DNA from: Nocardioides palaemonis
GTDB taxonomy: Bacteria; Actinomycetota; Actinomycetes; Propionibacteriales; Nocardioidaceae
DNA length: 64,000 bases
Direction: 5' to 3'
Assembly (NCBI RefSeq): GCF_018275325.1
Contig: NZ_JAGVQR010000001.1
Location: 2,108,001 to 2,172,000, forward strand
The position numbers and the translations under genes are program-made. Below are positions 38,463 to 49,339 of this stretch, piece after piece. Position 1 is the stretch's first letter; every line of letters begins with the position of its first letter. The notes beneath the pieces are model-generated. The model searched no databases. It saw only the letters and a program-made list of their open reading frames with translations, and was not told the origin of the DNA.

Positions 38463-38939
38463 GTGAGCCTCACCGAAGTCCTCGTCGCCGTCGCGATCGC
38501 CGTCGGCATCGCCGGCATCATCGTCCCCGTGCTGCCCGGCACGCTGCTCGTGCTCGGCGCGGTCCTCGTGTGGGCCCTCGACGTCGACACGTCCACCGCG
38601 TGGGTCGTGTTCGCGGTGTGCACGGTGCTGCTCGCGGGCGGCTCGGTCGTGAAGTTCCTCGTGCCGGGCCGTTCGCTCAAGGCGTCCGGCGTGCCCAGCC
38701 GCACCCTCGCCGTCGGCGCTCTCCTCGCGTTCGTGGGTTTCTTCGTCGTGCCCGTCGTGGGGATGTTCATCGGGTTCGTGCTCGGCGTCTACCTCGCCGA
38801 GCGCGCCCGCGTGGGCGCAGCAGCGGCGGGCCCGTCGACCCGGGCGGCGCTGCGCGCCGTCGGGGTCTCGATCCTGATCGAGCTCGTCGCCGCCTTCCTC
38901 GCCGCGACGGCGTGGGTCGTGGGCGTCGTGGTGACCTGA
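38463..38939 (+). CDS. DUF456 membrane protein
   Basis: 158 residues with about four membrane segments. 'GIAGIIVPVLPGTLLVLGAV' and 'GFFVVPVVGMFIGFVLGVYL' carry the DUF456 proline/glycine pattern. Function is unknown. The GTG start lies 44 bases after the upstream terminator, with no clear promoter box. It probably forms an operon with the EamA gene, two bases apart. Confidence 0.88.
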   Translation: MSLTEVLVAVAIAVGIAGIIVPVLPGTLLVLGAVLVWALDVDTSTAWVVFAVCTVLLAGGSVVKFLVPGRSLKASGVPSRTLAVGALLAFVGFFVVPVVGMFIGFVLGVYLAERARVGAAAAGPSTRAALRAVGVSILIELVAAFLAATAWVVGVVVT

Positions 38940-38940
38940 C

Positions 38941-39768
38941 GTGGCGGTCCTGCTGTCCCTCGCCGCGGCGGTCGCCTACGGCCTCTCGGACTTCGTCGGC
39001 GGGCTCGCCTCGCGCCGGACCTCGGCGTGGCCGGTCGCCTTCGTCGGTACGGCGTCGGCGTGCGTCGGGGCGGTCGTCCTCGCGCTGGTGACGGACGGGG
39101 CTCCCACCGCCGCCGACCTCGGCTGGGATGCCCTGGCCGGCGTCGGCACCGGGACGGGTGGCGCGTTCCTCTACCGCGGGCTCGCGGCAGGCCGGATGGG
39201 CGTGGTCGCACCGGTGTCGGCCGTCGGGGCCGCGCTGCTGCCCGTCGTGGTCGGCGTGGCCACCGGCGAGCGACCGGCGCTGCTGGTGTGGCTCGGCCTG
39301 CTCGCCGCGGTGCCCGGCATCTGGCTGGTCAGCCGCGAGCCCGGCGGAAGCGGCGACCTCGCCGCCGGGATCCTCGACGGCGTCCTCGCCGGGGCCGGCT
39401 TCGGGCTGCTCTTCGCCGCGACCGGGCAGGTGCCGGAGGAGGCCGGCTTCGCACCGCTGGCGGTGGGCCAGGCGGTGGGTATGGTGTGCGTCGCCGTCAC
39501 GGCGACCGTCCTGGGCGGACGCTGGATCCCCGACCATCCGTCGCAGGCCTGGGGCGCGGCGGCGGGACTGCTCGCCACGGCAGCCGTCGTCGCCTTCCTC
39601 CTCGCCACCCAGACGGGGCTGCTGACGGTCGCGTCGGTGGTGACGTCGCTCTACCCCGCCGTCACCATCGCGCTCGCGGCCGCCGTGCTGCGCGAGCGGG
39701 TGCACGGGTCGCAGGGCGTCGGCCTGCTCCTGTGCGGGCTCGCCGTCGGGCTCGTCGCCGCCGCCTGA
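38941..39768 (+). CDS. EamA/DMT-family transporter
   Basis: 275 residues, ten membrane segments in two EamA repeats ('YGLSDFVGGLASRRTSAWPV' at the start; 'LLTVASVVTSLYPAVTIALA' near the end). Drug/metabolite transporter superfamily; substrate unknown. It starts two bases after DUF456. It ends 10 bases before the convergent secreted protein gene. Confidence 0.9.
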   Translation: MAVLLSLAAAVAYGLSDFVGGLASRRTSAWPVAFVGTASACVGAVVLALVTDGAPTAADLGWDALAGVGTGTGGAFLYRGLAAGRMGVVAPVSAVGAALLPVVVGVATGERPALLVWLGLLAAVPGIWLVSREPGGSGDLAAGILDGVLAGAGFGLLFAATGQVPEEAGFAPLAVGQAVGMVCVAVTATVLGGRWIPDHPSQAWGAAAGLLATAAVVAFLLATQTGLLTVASVVTSLYPAVTIALAAAVLRERVHGSQGVGLLLCGLAVGLVAAA

Positions 39769-39778
39769 GCTGCGCCCG

Positions 39779-40321
39779 TCACGCCCCGAGGCCGGGGGCG
39801 ATCGGGAGGCTCCAGCGGTGTCGCTTCGGCGCCCAGTCCATGACCGGGTGCGAGCCGTCGGCCTCGTCCACCATCTTCACCGACACCCGGACCTCGGCGG
39901 GGTCGCCCAGGCACGCCCGGCTCACGACGGCGCGGAACACGTCCTTGCGCCACTTGGGGCGCGCCGAGTAGTCGCAGTCGACCCGGTCGTCGCTGCCGTG
40001 CCACCCACGGGCCTTGGTCAGCACGTAGTCGGTCCCGTCCCCGAGGCCGCTGCTGAGCACGTACTCAGGTCCGCGGGCGGCCCGGTCGGTGTCGATGTAG
40101 ACCGACAACCCGGCCGCGCTCGAGCGCACCAGCTCGGCGAACCTGACCTTGACGAGGAGCTTCCGGCTGCCGTGCATCGCGTCGAAGCCGGTGATGTCGC
40201 TGAGCGAGGCGGTCGCGTCCGCCGGGTCGTCGATGCTGTAGTACTCCGCCCCGGCGGGCGCCGCGACCAGACCGGCGAGCAGCAGCGCGGGCACGGCGGC
40301 GAGAGAGATCCGAGTTCTCAT
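39779..40321 (-). CDS. Secreted protein of unknown function
   Basis: 180 residues. Sec signal peptide 'MRTRISLAAVPALLLAGLVA' with probable cleavage after 'PAGA', then 'EYYSIDDPADATASLSDITG'. Two Cys pairs in 'DCDYSARPKW' and 'VSRACLGDP' could form a disulfide. Similar exported actinobacterial proteins exist, but I know no function. A CACACT six bases before the ATG may be a weak -10 box. It is divergent from the CapA-like gene. Confidence 0.7.
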   Translation of the reverse strand: MRTRISLAAVPALLLAGLVAAPAGAEYYSIDDPADATASLSDITGFDAMHGSRKLLVKVRFAELVRSSAAGLSVYIDTDRAARGPEYVLSSGLGDGTDYVLTKARGWHGSDDRVDCDYSARPKWRKDVFRAVVSRACLGDPAEVRVSVKMVDEADGSHPVMDWAPKRHRWSLPIAPGLGA

Positions 40322-40391
40322 GGATCGAGTGTGGCACCCCGCCCCCGGTGCGCGTCCACCCACTTCTGGGGGGTCGACACCGGCGCGGTGG

Positions 40392-40397
40392 CACCAT
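40392..40397 (+). promoter_or_regulatory. Possible leaderless -10 box (CACCAT)
   Basis: The box ends six bases before the ATG of the CapA-like gene; the first base deviates from TANNNT. Confidence 0.35.
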
Positions 40398-40403
40398 GGC
40401 CGC

Positions 40404-41543
40404 ATGGGCGGGCAGGCGCGGGCGACCGGACGCACCCGCGTACGGCCGCACCTGGCCGCCGCGCTCGTCCTCGCCGCCGTGGCGGGTGGGGGATGCTCCG
40501 CCGCCGATCGGCCGGCGCCCGGCCCCGGCGGGCCGCAGCCGGCGCGGCCGAGCACGACACCGGCGCCGGCGCCGCCCGATGACACCACCGCGTCACGCCG
40601 CGAGCCGGTCCGGATCGCCCTGGCCGGCGACGTGCACTTCGAGAGTGCGCTGGCGGACCGGCTGCGGCGGGTGCCTCGCGACGCCCTCGCTCCTGTTGCA
40701 CGCGTCCTGGGCGCCGCCGACGTCGCCGTGCTCAACCTCGAGACATCGGTGGGCACCGGGGGCCGGCCCGAGCCCGGCAAGCGCTTCGTCTTCACCGCCC
40801 CTCCCGCGGCCTTCGAGGCACTGGCCGCCGTCGGCGTGGACGTCGCCGTGATGGCCAACAACCACGCCCTCGACCTGGGCCGGGCGCGGGTCCGGCAGGC
40901 CCTGCGGGCCGCGCGCGTCGCGGGGGTCGACGTCGCCGGGATCGGGCGCGACGCGCGGTCGGCCCGGCGCGCCGTCGTGACGAGCGTCCGCGGCACCCGC
41001 GTGGCCACCGTGGCCGCCTCCGTGGCCGACCAGGACCCGACCGCGGACCCGACCGGCCACTGGGCCGCCGGCCCGGGGCGACCCGGGATCGCCGTCGCGC
41101 TGGACCCCACCGGGCTCCTGCGCGAGGTGCGGCGCGCGCGGGCGGTCGCCGACGTCGTGCTGGTCTACCTGCACTGGGGCGTGCAGGGCGAGCGGTGCCC
41201 GTCACCGGACCAGCGCGACCTGGCCCGGCGCCTGGTCGACGCGGGCGCGGACGTCGTCGCCGGCGCCCACACCCACCTCCTGCAGGGCGACGGCCGGCTC
41301 GGTGAGGGCTACGTCGCCTACGGGCTGGGCAACTTCGCCTGGTACTCCCCCGGGCCCTCCGGTGTGCTGACCCTCCGCGTCCGGCCGGCCGTCACCCGCG
41401 GCGAGCGGGCGCGCGTCACCCGGACCCGCTGGTGGCCGGCGGCCATCGGAGACGACGGCGTGCCCCGCGAGGCCACCGGACCGGAAGCGGCGGGGTCCCG
41501 TGCCGAGCGGCGCTCGCTGCGCAGGTGCGCGGGGCTCGGCTAG
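40404..41543 (+). CDS. CapA-family putative metallophosphatase, secreted
   Basis: 379 residues. N-terminal hydrophobic signal with a possible lipid-attachment Cys31 ('AAVAGGGCSAAD'), a Pro/Ala linker, then the CapA domain: 'IALAGDVHFESAL', 'AVLNLETSVG', 'VAVMANNHALDLG', 'VVLVYLHWGVQGE', 'VVAGAHTHLLQG', 'VAYGLGNFAWYS'. These are the metal-site motifs of the PGA synthesis CapA / calcineurin-like fold. It acts outside the membrane; substrate unknown. The stop overlaps the convergent peptidase stop in CTAG. Confidence 0.88.
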   Translation: MGGQARATGRTRVRPHLAAALVLAAVAGGGCSAADRPAPGPGGPQPARPSTTPAPAPPDDTTASRREPVRIALAGDVHFESALADRLRRVPRDALAPVARVLGAADVAVLNLETSVGTGGRPEPGKRFVFTAPPAAFEALAAVGVDVAVMANNHALDLGRARVRQALRAARVAGVDVAGIGRDARSARRAVVTSVRGTRVATVAASVADQDPTADPTGHWAAGPGRPGIAVALDPTGLLREVRRARAVADVVLVYLHWGVQGERCPSPDQRDLARRLVDAGADVVAGAHTHLLQGDGRLGEGYVAYGLGNFAWYSPGPSGVLTLRVRPAVTRGERARVTRTRWWPAAIGDDGVPREATGPEAAGSRAERRSLRRCAGLG

Positions 41544-42553
41544 CCCCGTCGGGGCGCCAGCCAGGCCAGCACCAGGCGGCCCACCCGCTCGAGCTGGTCG
41601 GGCGACACCACGCGCGGCACGTCCCCGGACGAGTGGTAGCCGGCGTAGGGCGTGGATCCCAGGCGCGCGCCCGGCAGGCCCTCGCGGACGAACGACCAGT
41701 GGTCGCTGCTGCGCTGCCCGCCCTCGGCCACCACCGGCACCCCGGAACGGCCGGCCGCGGCGAGGAGCGCGCGCTGCACCGCGTCCCCGTCCCTCGCCGA
41801 CCCGACCGGCACCACGTCGCCGACCCCGACCCGGTCGAGCGACACCATTCCCCGCACGGCGCGCCGCTCGCGCCCGCCGAGCGCGGCGACGTAGGCCCGG
41901 GAGCCGAAGTGGTGCAGGTCGTCGCCTGCTCCGCGGGGCTCCTCTGCGCCGAAGGCCACCAGCACCACCGGCAGCCGGGCGCGCCGCTCGGACAGCGCCT
42001 CGGCGACGGCCAGCAGCACGCCCACCCCCGACGCGTTGTCCTCCGCCCCGGGGGCCTGCGGGACCGTGTCGAGGTGGGCGCCCACCAGCAGGTGGGGCTC
42101 CGCGCGGTCGAGGCCCGGCCGCGCGGCCACGACGTTGACCGACCGGCCGGCAGGTACCGCCACGCCCCACGACTCCCCCGCCGGGACACTGAATCCTTGG
42201 CGCTCGACCTCGTAGCCCAGCCCCCGGAGCTCGGTGGAGACCCAGCGTGCCGCCCGCGCGTACGCCCGCCCGGTGGCCTCCCGCGGGCCGATCCGCCCCG
42301 CGAGGTGCGCGACGGCCGCGACTGCCCGGCGCGGGTCGAGGTCGTCCGGGGACACCGGACTCGGCGGCTCAGCATCCCGCCCCGGCTCCGACTGCGGTGG
42401 CGGTGGCTCCGCACTGGTCGACGTGGTGGGCCCGGCGGGTGCGGACCGGTCCGGCCCCTCGTCGTCCGAGCAGCCGGCCGCGAGCGCCGGGAGCGCCACG
42501 CACGCGACCGCGAGACCCGCGAGCCGGGTCGCCCTCGAGCCGCCGGCGTCCAT
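41540..42553 (-). CDS. M28-family zinc aminopeptidase lipoprotein
   Basis: 337 residues. Lipobox 'LPALAAGCSD' (Cys28), then a Ser/Pro linker. The M28 core has 'LLVGAHLDTVPQAPGAEDNA' (His and bridging Asp), 'FGAEEPRGAGD' (Glu-Glu) and 'SLDRVGVGD'; the last His is in 'YAGYHSSGDVP'. All five metal ligands appear present. It probably trims peptides at the cell surface. ATG 42553 is chosen for TACGGT six bases upstream and the lipobox position. Confidence 0.9.
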   Translation of the reverse strand: MDAGGSRATRLAGLAVACVALPALAAGCSDDEGPDRSAPAGPTTSTSAEPPPPQSEPGRDAEPPSPVSPDDLDPRRAVAAVAHLAGRIGPREATGRAYARAARWVSTELRGLGYEVERQGFSVPAGESWGVAVPAGRSVNVVAARPGLDRAEPHLLVGAHLDTVPQAPGAEDNASGVGVLLAVAEALSERRARLPVVLVAFGAEEPRGAGDDLHHFGSRAYVAALGGRERRAVRGMVSLDRVGVGDVVPVGSARDGDAVQRALLAAAGRSGVPVVAEGGQRSSDHWSFVREGLPGARLGSTPYAGYHSSGDVPRVVSPDQLERVGRLVLAWLAPRRG

Positions 42554-42559
42554 GCGACC

Positions 42560-42565
42560 ACCGTA
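42560..42565 (-). promoter_or_regulatory. Leaderless -10 box (TACGGT)
   Basis: The box ends six bases before the ATG of the M28 peptidase gene. Confidence 0.5.
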
Positions 42566-42671
42566 GCCGCGGGCCGTGCGCCCGGGCTTGACCTCGACTT
42601 GAGGGTGGTTTGAGGACGACGCACGCCGGTGCGGGGCACGATCTCCCCACCTGCCCCCGGAAAGGATCCCC

Positions 42672-43307
<636 letters not shown>

Positions 43308-43352
43308 CGCGTACTCGTCCCCGGATGCCCGTCCGGACGCCCCGTCGGACGC

Positions 43353-43388
43353 ACGAGGGCCCGACCGCGGCTGCGGTCGGGCCCTCGT
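43353..43388. terminator. Bidirectional hairpin between secreted protein and sigA
   Basis: 16-bp perfect stem (ACGAGGGCCCGACCGC and complement) with a four-base loop, 20 bases beyond the sigA stop and 46 beyond the Asp-rich protein stop. Confidence 0.85.
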
Positions 43389-43407
43389 CGCGTCGTGCGC
43401 CTGACGC

Positions 43408-44922
<1,515 letters not shown>

Positions 44923-45024
44923 GAACACCTCTCGTCAAGCAACTTCGGGGCGCGGCGAGGCCCGGAGACGTCAAGAGCCGCTCGGTCATTCTGCCACGAG
45001 GGTCCACGGAGGCGTGGATCGCCC

Positions 45025-45591
45025 TCACTGCGCGTCGCGCGCCGCCGCCTTCTTCGCCTTCTTGAAGTCGCGCACCTTCTGCAACGAGTCGGCGTCGACG
45101 ACGTCGGCGACCGACCGGTGGCCCTCGAGGGCGTAGTCGCCGACGGCGGCCTCCCACCCGTCCGGACGTACGCCGAGCTGCTTGGCGAGCAGGGCGACGA
45201 AGATCTGCGCCTTCTGCTTGCCGAACCCGGGGAGCGACATCACCCGCTTCAGCAGGTCCTTGCCGTCGCGGGCCTCGGTCCACAGCCGCGACGCGTCACC
45301 GCCGTAGGTGTCCTCGACGATCCGGGCCAGCTCCTGCATCCGCGCCGACATCGACCCGGGGAAGCGGTGGATCGCCGGCGGGGTGGACGCCATCGCGGCG
45401 AACTCCTCGGGGTCGGCCGAGGCGATCGCGCCCGGCTCGACGGTGCCGAAGCGGTCGAGGACCTTGGCCGGCCCGCGGAACGCGTGCTCCATCGGGTACT
45501 GCTGGTCGAGCATCATCCCCACGAGCAGGGCGAAGGCGGAGTCGTCGAGGACCTTGTCGGCGGCCGGGTCACCGGTGATCTGGAAGCCCAT
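45025..45591 (-). CDS. HhH-GPD family base-excision DNA repair protein
   Basis: 188 residues. 'LLVGMMLDQQYPMEHAFRGP' (helical start of the fold) and 'RVMSLPGFGKQKAQIFVALL' (helix-hairpin-helix) followed by 'WEAAVGDY' with a candidate catalytic Asp. It is a small member of the actinobacterial HhH-GPD family; the lesion it removes is unknown. A CACAAT seven bases before the ATG is a possible leaderless box. It lies upstream of sigA on the same strand. Confidence 0.87.
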   Translation of the reverse strand: MGFQITGDPAADKVLDDSAFALLVGMMLDQQYPMEHAFRGPAKVLDRFGTVEPGAIASADPEEFAAMASTPPAIHRFPGSMSARMQELARIVEDTYGGDASRLWTEARDGKDLLKRVMSLPGFGKQKAQIFVALLAKQLGVRPDGWEAAVGDYALEGHRSVADVVDADSLQKVRDFKKAKKAAARDAQ

Positions 45592-45598
45592 GCGGGCG

Positions 45599-45604
45599 AT
45601 TGTG
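45599..45604 (-). promoter_or_regulatory. Possible leaderless -10 box (CACAAT)
   Basis: The box ends seven bases before the ATG of the HhH-GPD gene; first base deviates from TANNNT. Confidence 0.35.
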
Positions 45605-45673
45605 CCAGTCCCGCGGCCCGTCCGGCGTGTGCCGGGTGGGCGTCACCGCGAGGTGGTCACGTCGCCCTGGTGG

Positions 45674-46075
45674 TCACTGGGCCTTGACGGCGAGGACCGG
45701 GCAGGGTGCGTCGAGCAGCACGCGCTGGGCGTTGCTGCCCAGGATCAGCTTGCCGACCGGCGAGCGGCGGCGCAGGCCGATGACGAGCAGCTCGGCGTCG
45801 TTGGCCTCGGCGATGCTGATCAGGTCCTCGGCGGGCTCGAAGCCGCGCACCAGCTGGCGCACGTCGTGCTCGACGCCCGATGCCTCGAGCTTCTCGCGGA
45901 TCGTCGCCATGTCGTCCTCCGCGGCCCGGGCCTTGACGCCGTCGAACTCCTGGCCGCCCCGGTGGGAGTTGACCACGACCAGCTTGCCGCCGCGCAGCTT
46001 CGCCTCGCTGATGCCGGCTTCCAGGGCGGCCTCGCCCTCCGGCTTCGGGACGTATCCGACGACAACGGTGCCCAT
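45674..46075 (-). CDS. Universal stress protein
   Basis: 133 residues, single UspA domain. Starts MGTVVVGYVPKPEGEAALEA; ends 'GLRRRSPVGKLILGSNAQRV' and 'LLDAPCPVLAVKAQ', giving the G-x2-G-x9-G ATP-binding type pattern. The ATG follows GAGAGGAG. A TACGGT on the minus strand about 60 bases upstream may be its -10 box. A CCTGTGGA octamer (46152-46159) lies in the divergent region shared with the next gene. Confidence 0.92.
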   Translation of the reverse strand: MGTVVVGYVPKPEGEAALEAGISEAKLRGGKLVVVNSHRGGQEFDGVKARAAEDDMATIREKLEASGVEHDVRQLVRGFEPAEDLISIAEANDAELLVIGLRRRSPVGKLILGSNAQRVLLDAPCPVLAVKAQ

Positions 46076-46199
46076 GGGGTCTCCTCTCGCGGCCGCAGCC
46101 CCGTGTGGCTGGCCTGCTGGCACCGTAACGGAAACCTCGTGGGTTGGGCAGCCTGTGGACAGGCGCGCCGGGGCGCCTCCCGTCCGTCAGGGTGGGACG

Positions 46200-46652
46200 G
46201 TGCTCCGCAGTGCCGTCCACGCACCGATCGACCGCGAGACCCACGCGGTGCTGCGCGCCGCCGTGCTGGCGCTGGTCGACGCGCGACCCGGCAGACGCTT
46301 CGCGCCGGTCCTCCACGCCGGACGCCCCGGTCTCGCGGTGCGCCACCAGGACCCCCGCCCCGGGTCCGCGGGTGCCGTTCCCGTGGACGACGCCGGCCTG
46401 CGTGCCGACCTCGCCCTCGCGCTGCTGCGCCGGGCGCGGGCGCTGCACCGGGAGCCGCTCGTCTGGCTGACCCGTCCCGGAGAGCTGAGCGTGCACGACG
46501 ACGACCTCCGGTGGCTCGGGCCGACGGCGTGGGCGGCGCAGGCGCTGGGCCTCCCGGCCGGGCTGGTCGTCGTCACGCCCCGCGGCTGGTTCGACCCCGT
46601 CTCCGGCGTGCAGCGCGAGTGGCAGCGGATGCGGCCGCGCGCCCCGGGATGA
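46200..46652 (+). CDS. Conserved-looking protein of unknown function
   Basis: 150 residues: 'PIDRETHAVLRAAVLALVDA', 'LADLALALLRRARALHREP', 'WLTRPGELSVHDDDLRWLG', 'WFDPVSGVQREWQRMR'. It is soluble, Leu/Ala/Arg-rich and likely alpha/beta; I recognise no family. Coding frame is supported by strong third-position GC and by the compact fit between the usp promoter region and the convergent ligase gene. GTG 46200 is the first plausible start, with no ribosome-binding site or -10 box visible. Confidence 0.6.
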   Translation: MLRSAVHAPIDRETHAVLRAAVLALVDARPGRRFAPVLHAGRPGLAVRHQDPRPGSAGAVPVDDAGLRADLALALLRRARALHREPLVWLTRPGELSVHDDDLRWLGPTAWAAQALGLPAGLVVVTPRGWFDPVSGVQREWQRMRPRAPG

Positions 46653-46655
46653 CGG

Positions 46656-48119
46656 TCAGTCCCACTCGTGGACCGGCTGGTTGCTGTGCATCCGCTCGCG
46701 GTAGTCGAGGAGGGCCGCCCGGAGCGTGTCGTAGCGGTCGGCTCCCCCGCGCTCGTGCACCCGGCCGACGAACCACGCGGCGCCGCTGGTCTCCTTGAGG
46801 CAGCGCTGCTCGATGATGCCGAGGTAGCGGTCGCTCTCCTCCGCTGGCACGCCGTAGGAGTCGAGGCCGGCACGCGCCATCGGCAGCAGCCGGCGCAGCA
46901 CCAGCTCGGTCGCCCGTACCTGTCCGATGCCGGGCCAGTAGACCTGGGCGTCGACGCCCATCTGGGCGGCGACCTGGAAGTTCTCCTCGGCCGCCGAGAA
47001 CGACATCTGCGACCAGAGCGGGCGCTCGCTCTCCGCGAGGTGGCGGACCAGGCCGAACCACAGGGCTGCGTTGGCGATCGTGTCGGCCACCGTCGGTCCG
47101 GCGGCGAGCAGCCGGTTCTCGACCCGCAGGTGCGGCACGCCGCCTGCGATGTCGTAGACGGGCCGGTTCCAGCGGTAGATGGTCCCGTTGTGCAGGCGCA
47201 GCTCGTGGAGCTGCGGGGTGCCGCCCGCGTCGAGGACCTCGAGCGGGTCCTCCTCGTCGGTGACCGGCAGCAGTGCCGGGAAGTAGCGGACGTTCTCCTC
47301 GAACAGGTCGAACACCGACGTGATCCACCGCTCCCCGAACCACACGCGCGGGCGCACGCCCTGCGCCTTGAGCTCCTCGCTGCGCGTGTCGGTGGCCTGC
47401 TCGAAGAGCGGGATGCGCGTCTCGCGCCAGAGCTCCTTGCCGAGCAGGAAGGGCGAGTTGGCCGAGACGGCCACCTGGATCCCGGCGATCGCCTGCGCCG
47501 CGTTCCAGTAGGCGGCGAACTGGTCGGGCGAGGTCTGCACGTGGAACTGGGTGCTGGTGCAGGCCGCCTCGGGCACGATCGAGTCGGCGGTGGCGGTGAG
47601 CCGCTCGCGCCCGGAGATGGCGATCGTGATGTCCTCGCCGCGGGCGTTGAGGATCTGCTCGGACAGCAGCTTGTAGCGCGGGTTCGCGCTCAGCGCGGAG
47701 ACGCTCATGTGGCCCTCGGCCAGGGTCGGGAGGATCCCGATCATCACCTGGTGCGCCCCGACCTCGGCGGCCTTCTCCTCCGCGTTGTTGAGCGAGCGCC
47801 GCAGGCTGTCCTCGAAGGTGGAGAGCCCGCCCTCGCGCAGCTTGGCGGGCGCGAGGTTGACCTCGATGTTGAACTGGCCGAGCTCGGTCTGGAAGTCGGG
47901 GTCGGCGAGCGCCTCGAGCACCTCGGCGTTCTTCAGCGCCGGGTCGCCGGCGTCGTCGATGAGGTTGAGCTCCATCTCGAGCCCGGTCATCGGGTCGTCG
48001 GTGTCGAAGCGCGACTCGCGCAGCATCCGGGCGAAGACGTCGAGGTTGCGACGGATCTTCTCGCGGTGGCGCGTCCGGTCAGCCCGGCTGAACTCCTGCT
48101 GATCGACTTCTTCTCCCAT
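46656..48119 (-). CDS. Glutamate-cysteine ligase family 2 (GCS2) protein
   Basis: 487 residues. 'MTGLEMELNLIDDAGDPAL' holds the conserved Glu pair, followed by 'FNIEVNLAPAKLREGGL' and 'ACTSTQFHVQTSPDQFAAYW' (GCS2 substrate strand) and 'HLRVENRLLAAGP'. It belongs to carboxylate-amine ligases that form gamma-glutamyl bonds; in actinobacteria (which use mycothiol rather than glutathione) the product is uncertain. ATG leaderless by pattern (TAGGGT, six bases). Cytoplasmic. Confidence 0.88.
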   Translation of the reverse strand: MGEEVDQQEFSRADRTRHREKIRRNLDVFARMLRESRFDTDDPMTGLEMELNLIDDAGDPALKNAEVLEALADPDFQTELGQFNIEVNLAPAKLREGGLSTFEDSLRRSLNNAEEKAAEVGAHQVMIGILPTLAEGHMSVSALSANPRYKLLSEQILNARGEDITIAISGRERLTATADSIVPEAACTSTQFHVQTSPDQFAAYWNAAQAIAGIQVAVSANSPFLLGKELWRETRIPLFEQATDTRSEELKAQGVRPRVWFGERWITSVFDLFEENVRYFPALLPVTDEEDPLEVLDAGGTPQLHELRLHNGTIYRWNRPVYDIAGGVPHLRVENRLLAAGPTVADTIANAALWFGLVRHLAESERPLWSQMSFSAAEENFQVAAQMGVDAQVYWPGIGQVRATELVLRRLLPMARAGLDSYGVPAEESDRYLGIIEQRCLKETSGAAWFVGRVHERGGADRYDTLRAALLDYRERMHSNQPVHEWD

Positions 48120-48125
48120 GGGCGC

Positions 48126-48131
48126 ACCCTA
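48126..48131 (-). promoter_or_regulatory. Leaderless -10 box (TAGGGT)
   Basis: The box ends six bases before the ATG of the GCS2 gene. Confidence 0.5.
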
Positions 48132-48173
48132 GTCAGGCGCACGGGGCGGCGGGAACGCCCGCGCGGCGGCGTC

Positions 48174-49181
48174 TCACGCCGCGGGGTCCCCCGAACCACC
48201 CAGCACCGGACGCAGGCCCTCCCACGCGTCGGGGCTCACGGCTCCGTCGAGGACGTGGGCGACGAGCCCGGCCAGCGAGTGGTCGGGGCACCCCTCGCGG
48301 CTCCGGTCGACCGCGCACCACGCCAGGGCGCCGTCGCCGAGCAGCCACGCGGCGAACGCGAGGACCGCCGCGGGACCCGCGACGTGCTCGAGCGGCAGCC
48401 GGCGCACCGCGTCGGACCACAGGTCGACCGCGGCCCGCGCCTGCTCACGGGTCAGCGACACCCACGCCTCGTCCCGGAGCGGACCGCTGGTGACCGTCAC
48501 CGCGACCCGCGCCAGCTCCGCCGTCGTGAACGACCTGGTCCCCGCGGTCCGCCGGCGGCACAGCGCGCCGAGCCCACCGGGCGCGAGCGGGACCGCGTCG
48601 CGGATCCGGGCGGCCGTCCGTGCTGCCTCCTCCGGGTCGGGCGCGATGGTCGCGCGCAGCGCGTCGCGGCTCGGGTGGGTGACGCGTCCGTCGAGCACCC
48701 CCTGGGCGGTGAACGGGTGGTCGGTCAGGGTGAAGGGCACGCCGCGGTAGGCCTCGAGGGGAGCCCCGGGCAGCACCGCGTACCAGTGCGAGTCGTGGAC
48801 CCGCAGCACCTCGTGGACGGTGACGCCCTCGGCCGTGAGCTCGTCGTGGAGCGCCCAGGCCGCCTCGTCGGCGACGGTCGTGTCGTCGTCGTAGACCACG
48901 AGGACCACCTCGCGGACGCGGTGGCGCCGCACCGGCCGCACCAGCGCCTCGACGACGTCGTCGACGTCGTCGGGGTCGTGCGGGAGGTCGACGCGGGCGT
49001 GCAGGCCGCCGGGCGCGCCGACGCTGACCAGGACGACCGAGTGCTGGGGCTGGAAGCCGAGCGCGAGCGGGACGAAGGCGACGAGGTCGGCGGGCGTGCG
49101 AGCGCGCATCAGGGTGGCAGGCCGCGCGGGGTCGGGCACCGGGACCCTGCCCGGCTCGGGAGCGATGGGGTTCGTTGTCAT
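48174..49181 (-). CDS. DUF4192 family protein
   Basis: 335 residues: 'ARTPADLVAFVPLALGFQPQ', 'SVVLVSVGAPGGLHARVDLP', 'VREVVLVVYDDDT', 'HDSHWYAVLPGAPLEAYRGV', 'AAVLAFAAWLLGDGALAWCA'. This is actinobacterial DUF4192, function unknown. It is divergent from dinB; 158 bases separate the starts. The ATG at 49181 lacks a close ribosome-binding site (GGAAGC is 9 bases away). Confidence 0.88.
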   Translation of the reverse strand: MTTNPIAPEPGRVPVPDPARPATLMRARTPADLVAFVPLALGFQPQHSVVLVSVGAPGGLHARVDLPHDPDDVDDVVEALVRPVRRHRVREVVLVVYDDDTTVADEAAWALHDELTAEGVTVHEVLRVHDSHWYAVLPGAPLEAYRGVPFTLTDHPFTAQGVLDGRVTHPSRDALRATIAPDPEEAARTAARIRDAVPLAPGGLGALCRRRTAGTRSFTTAELARVAVTVTSGPLRDEAWVSLTREQARAAVDLWSDAVRRLPLEHVAGPAAVLAFAAWLLGDGALAWCAVDRSREGCPDHSLAGLVAHVLDGAVSPDAWEGLRPVLGGSGDPAA

Positions 49182-49233
49182 GACGAGGACGCTTCCCGCA
49201 CCCACCGACCTCCCACGCCTCCCGGTCCGCCGG

Positions 49234-49268
49234 CCTGTGGAGGAAGGCCCGCGGGGCTCGCCTGTGGA
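49234..49268. promoter_or_regulatory. Two direct CCTGTGGA octamers between DUF4192 and dinB
   Basis: CCTGTGGA occurs at 49234-49241 and 49261-49268, 27 bases apart, in the 158-base divergent gap. The same octamer recurs in other regulatory gaps of the window. Confidence 0.4.
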
Positions 49269-49339
49269 TGGTTGGTGGACTGGGAGACTGGTCCGGTGAC
49301 GTCGCACTCCCCCACCCCTGGCCTCGGGTCCCCGGCCTG

